64,000 bases of DNA from Dendrocalamus latiflorus (Eukaryota > Streptophyta > Magnoliopsida > Poales > Poaceae): positions 36,661,507 to 36,725,506 of the forward strand of contig CM029660.1 of NCBI GenBank assembly GCA_017311315.1. Direction: 5' to 3'. The position numbers were made by a program, and so were the translations under genes. This document shows, piece after piece, positions 61,301 to 64,000 of the stretch (its first letter is position 1; each line of letters begins with the position of its first letter). Below the pieces are notes generated by a model. That model ran no database searches and had not been told where the DNA came from. It saw only the letters and a program-made list of their open reading frames with translations.

Positions 61301-62563
61301 CGCTTGTCATTAATCATTTTAAGCCCTATGTATATAATTTAGCGGGCACAAATTAGTCCCTGGGATGCCGATCATTTCCTTGGCCTTGTGTTTGTTACCC
61401 CGTAAAATGATTTAAGGACTATCACATGTCTTTCCTAACTTGGGTCAGCTTTATCATTTATCACCACTATCATGTGCGAGAATGGTTCTCTTTGACAGGA
61501 TACTTTTATTCTATGTTGAATTTGTTAGAATAGGAATTCCTTTGTATGGAATTCCTATTCTAACAGAATTTATTTTTATTTTTGAAATGTAATACTGATT
61601 TTCTTTTTTCTTTATGAATTCTTGGTAACAGGGTATAGATGGCCTAGAGATGGCCGTAACGAAGCTTTTTTCATCTTGTAAGAGTAGCAGTGCTCATATG
61701 GGAGAGTATGGAGCAATTGTCCATTGCATGAAAAATATTCCCTCAGAAAACCAGATTCAGGTAATTTTATTTATCTTCTATGTCTGTGCTGCATCATCTA
61801 GCAAAAAACGCCCTGTTTGAGGCAACTATTGTACTGCAGGCTACTGCTCAGGAGGTTCAAAATCTTCTAGTTTCTGGTAGAAGGAAAGAGGCCCTTCAGT
61901 ATGCGCAGGAAGGTCAGCTTTGGGGACCCGCACTAATCCTTGCTTTACAACTTGGTGATAAGGTCTGCTTCACTCAATATAACTTTGCAGTCTGGATAGG
62001 TTGGATGGCATGTCTAATTTCCTTTTCCCCCCTGAATAATTACTCTTTGTTTCCTTGACCGATGATGCAGTTTTATGTGGATACTGTGAAGAAAATGGCT
62101 CACTGCCATTTTGTATCTGGATCACCTTTGAGGACATTGTGCCTTCTTATTGCTGGACAACCTGCAGATGTTTTCAATGTTGAGAGCCCTGTCGATGGCA
62201 ATTATGGTACTTTACATAGACCTCAACAGCCTGCAGAGCAGGTAATACATAATTACTTCTTTACTGCATTTTTAAGTACCCATGATTGGAAGCAATAGAA
62301 GGAGCCATGTTGTCCATAGTTTATGACTTTATGTGTTATAATGCGTTACTACATGTAACTCTGGGTGTTCTGTAGCCCTGTACAACAATTTTATGTTGCC
62401 ATCTGATTCTCTCTAGATTTTTAGGGTATATCATGACATGGGTTGTGCTTAACTGTTCTCGACTTAAAATCTTTACTATTATAAAAGTGTGAGTTGGTGG
62501 TTGGTCCATTCTCCCTCTTCTCTTCTCAGCCATCCAATTTGATCTGGATCATTCGTCTCTCTC

Positions 62564-62599
<36 letters not shown>

Positions 62600-63197
62600 G
62601 ATACAACCGCTCACCCCCTCTACTTTTCTCATCTCCTCGCGCATTCTGGCCACCCTTCTCTCTCTGTCGCTTGCTCTCCAATGTTTGATGTATGAAGTTG
62701 GTTAGGTAGTAAGTTCCGTCTCATTATTTTATGACTCCGTTGCAACGTACGGGTCTCTAACTAGTATCACAGACATTGCATTAGGAATACCCCTCCTTTT
62801 TTTGGCTCCATTCATAGCTATGTTTGAATCAGCTTGAAGCTAATGTTGCATTTCTGTCGAACAGGGTACTCCTAAGGGCATGCTGGATGACTGGCAAGAC
62901 AATTTGGCTATTATAACTGCAAACAGGACGAAAGGCGATGACCTTGTAATTACTCACCTTGGGGATTGCCTTTGGAAAGAGAAAAACGAGGTCTGAATCT
63001 TATGTGCTGAATGTATGCTTTCTTTACATTGAGTTGGAGACCTTATATTTATCTTTATGCAGGTTGCAGCTGCTCATTCATGCTATTTAGTTGCTGAACT
63101 AAATATTGATTCATACTCCGAAAGTGCAAGAATATGTCTAATTGGTGCAGACCACTTGAGATGTCCTCGCACATTTACCAGCCCTGAAGCTATCCAG
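58375..63197 (+). CDS. COPII coat scaffold SEC16, partial (first seven exons)
   Basis: Exons 58375-60405, 60488-60811, 61632-61760, 61840-61962, 62071-62241, 62865-62990 and 63063-63197, all phase 0, encode 1,013 residues without a stop; the gene continues past the window. SEC16 (MAG5 in Arabidopsis) organises ER exit sites and COPII assembly. The amino third is acidic, then Ala/Pro rich. Two related motifs, YPGWRYDNVTQQWYQ (about residue 252) and YPGWYFDTNTQQWH (about 343), are typical of plant SEC16. A Gln/Ser/His-rich tract with imperfect TSHQS repeats follows. The central conserved domain starts at ALVAFGFGGKLVVVKE (about 647) and runs through ALSYFHALCRQPIPGP, EALQYAQEGQLWGPALILAL and LCLLIAGQPADVF. 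An in-frame TTG upstream was rejected as start; the first ATG is at 58375. Intron 7 contains a LINE fragment. Confidence 0.93.
62480..62765. repeat. CT-rich grass repeat in SEC16 intron 5
   Basis: It starts around ACTATTATAAAAGTG, includes a CT tract at about 62570-62597, and ends CGTTGCAACGTACGGGTCTC then AACTAGTA. The terminal text, inverted, resembles the edge at 5452-5490, so both may belong to one non-autonomous family. No target duplication confirmed. Confidence 0.45.
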
Positions 63198-63459
63198 GTC
63201 TTTTAAATTCGTACCATTTATCCCCTATTCATGCTTTTGTGCAGATAGCCTAGAGCTGCAAGGTGCATAATCACAGATGCATGTGTAGGATATTATCATG
63301 ACATAAAAGAGGCCATGCAGTTAGCCCACCGAATGGCTCAGATATTAATAGTCGTGTATCTTGTTCAAGATATTTTTCCTCACTATGGCAAATGAGTTCC
63401 ATGTTCCAACCTGCAGATTAGATGTCTTGCTAAATTTGTCAAATTGGGATGTTATTTTT

Positions 63460-64000
63460 ACGACTTTACTCAGTGGCTTTTAAGGAGAGGATGGTCACGA
63501 AAGGGACGTGGGACGTAGGAGAAGCGAATAGTATGTGGACAGAGATGACAACTCACATTAGGAAGGTGACTACGAAGGTGCTTGGAGTGACCCAAGAGAC
63601 AAGAGGAGAACCAAAAGACACATGGTGGTGGAACGAGAAAGTGCAAAAGGCTATTGAGGGGAAGAAAATATGCTACAAGCACATGCATCATGATAGGAGC
63701 GATGACAACGTACAAAAATACAAAGCAGCAAAAAAGAATGCGAAGAAAGCGGTGAGTGAGGCACGAGGCAAGGCATATGAGGAAATTTATCAAAAACTAA
63801 GTACAAAGGAGGGAGAGAAGGATGTCTATAGGTGGAGAGATTACTTCGACAAGTTGTCCAATTACGATAATAATGACAGTATGATTGAACTGGATGATGT
63901 TTTGACGACACTGATAAGCGGTTTGTTCGAAGAATCCAGGAGTCGGAAGTAAGAGGCCTTAAAAAGTATGAAAGTGGGTAAAGCGTTGGGGCCTGATAAC
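63460..64000 (+). mobile_element. LINE fragment in SEC16 intron 7, running off the window
   Basis: The plus strand reads AFKERMVTKGTWDVGEANSM, TWWWNEKVQKAIEGKK, AKKNAKKAVSEARGKAYEEI and YQKLSTKEGEKDVYR, the linker between endonuclease and reverse transcriptase of plant LINEs of the RTE/L1 type. After DVYR the text jumps to WRDYFDKL, so about 35 residues seem deleted. Near 63970 an extra T shifts the frame just before MKVGKALGPDN, the start of reverse transcriptase. It is therefore dead. Insertion is within the intron and in the same direction as SEC16. Confidence 0.75.

Overview
The window is nuclear DNA of a monocot grass, probably panicoid. Genes are intron-rich with GT/AG splice sites, coding exons of several genes are GC-rich, TATA, telo-box (AAACCCTA) and GGCCCA promoter motifs are present, and the intergenic DNA is full of grass-type MITEs, hAT elements, LTR remnants and LINE fragments. 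Species cannot be fixed by reading alone.

Layout. 1-13.3 kb is an accessory, duplicated region. It holds several copies of an unclassified repeat (called R here), nested MITEs, two partial copies of one chloroplast ferredoxin-NADP reductase (FNR) gene (a single chimeric exon near 0.4 kb and a multi-exon pseudogene at 10.4-13.3 kb), a methyltransferase-like gene broken by a frameshift and a stop (8.0-9.2 kb, minus), and a CCDC124-like exon fragment. 13.5-15 kb looks like an old LTR.

15.9-30 kb is gene-bearing: an intact WAT1/EamA transporter (minus), 60S ribosomal protein L9 (plus), a possible 60-residue small gene behind a clean TATA box, a DeSI/PPPDE-type peptidase (minus), and, head to head with it, a conserved-looking gene of unknown function. 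30-35 kb is mostly repeats, including an LTR-like block with a recurring GATCCGAGTGGGT motif.

35-51 kb holds a GH28 polygalacturonase-like gene, the spliceosome factor CWC15 (with a complete hAT element in intron 1), a LINE 3' end, and a 1,034-residue CBE1-like eIF4E-binding protein (minus). 51.6-56 kb is accessory again: a degenerate hAT transposase, an orphan MYB exon of the REVEILLE class and a broken LRR-receptor exon. From 58.4 kb to the right edge runs SEC16, whose intron 7 carries a decayed LINE; the gene continues beyond the window.

The genes are not an operon or pathway. Most are housekeeping (translation, splicing, ER export, ubiquitin/SUMO-type proteolysis) separated by transposon-rich DNA. 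The most unusual signals are the FNR pseudogene with three separate 4-bp insertions, the polygalacturonase stop codon followed in frame by a 17-codon hydrophobic tail, the doubly broken methyltransferase, the orphan REVEILLE exon and the small TATA-driven ORF. Exon boundaries were derived by hand from splice signals and reading-frame continuity; for all seven genes called intact the summed exon lengths give an open frame.
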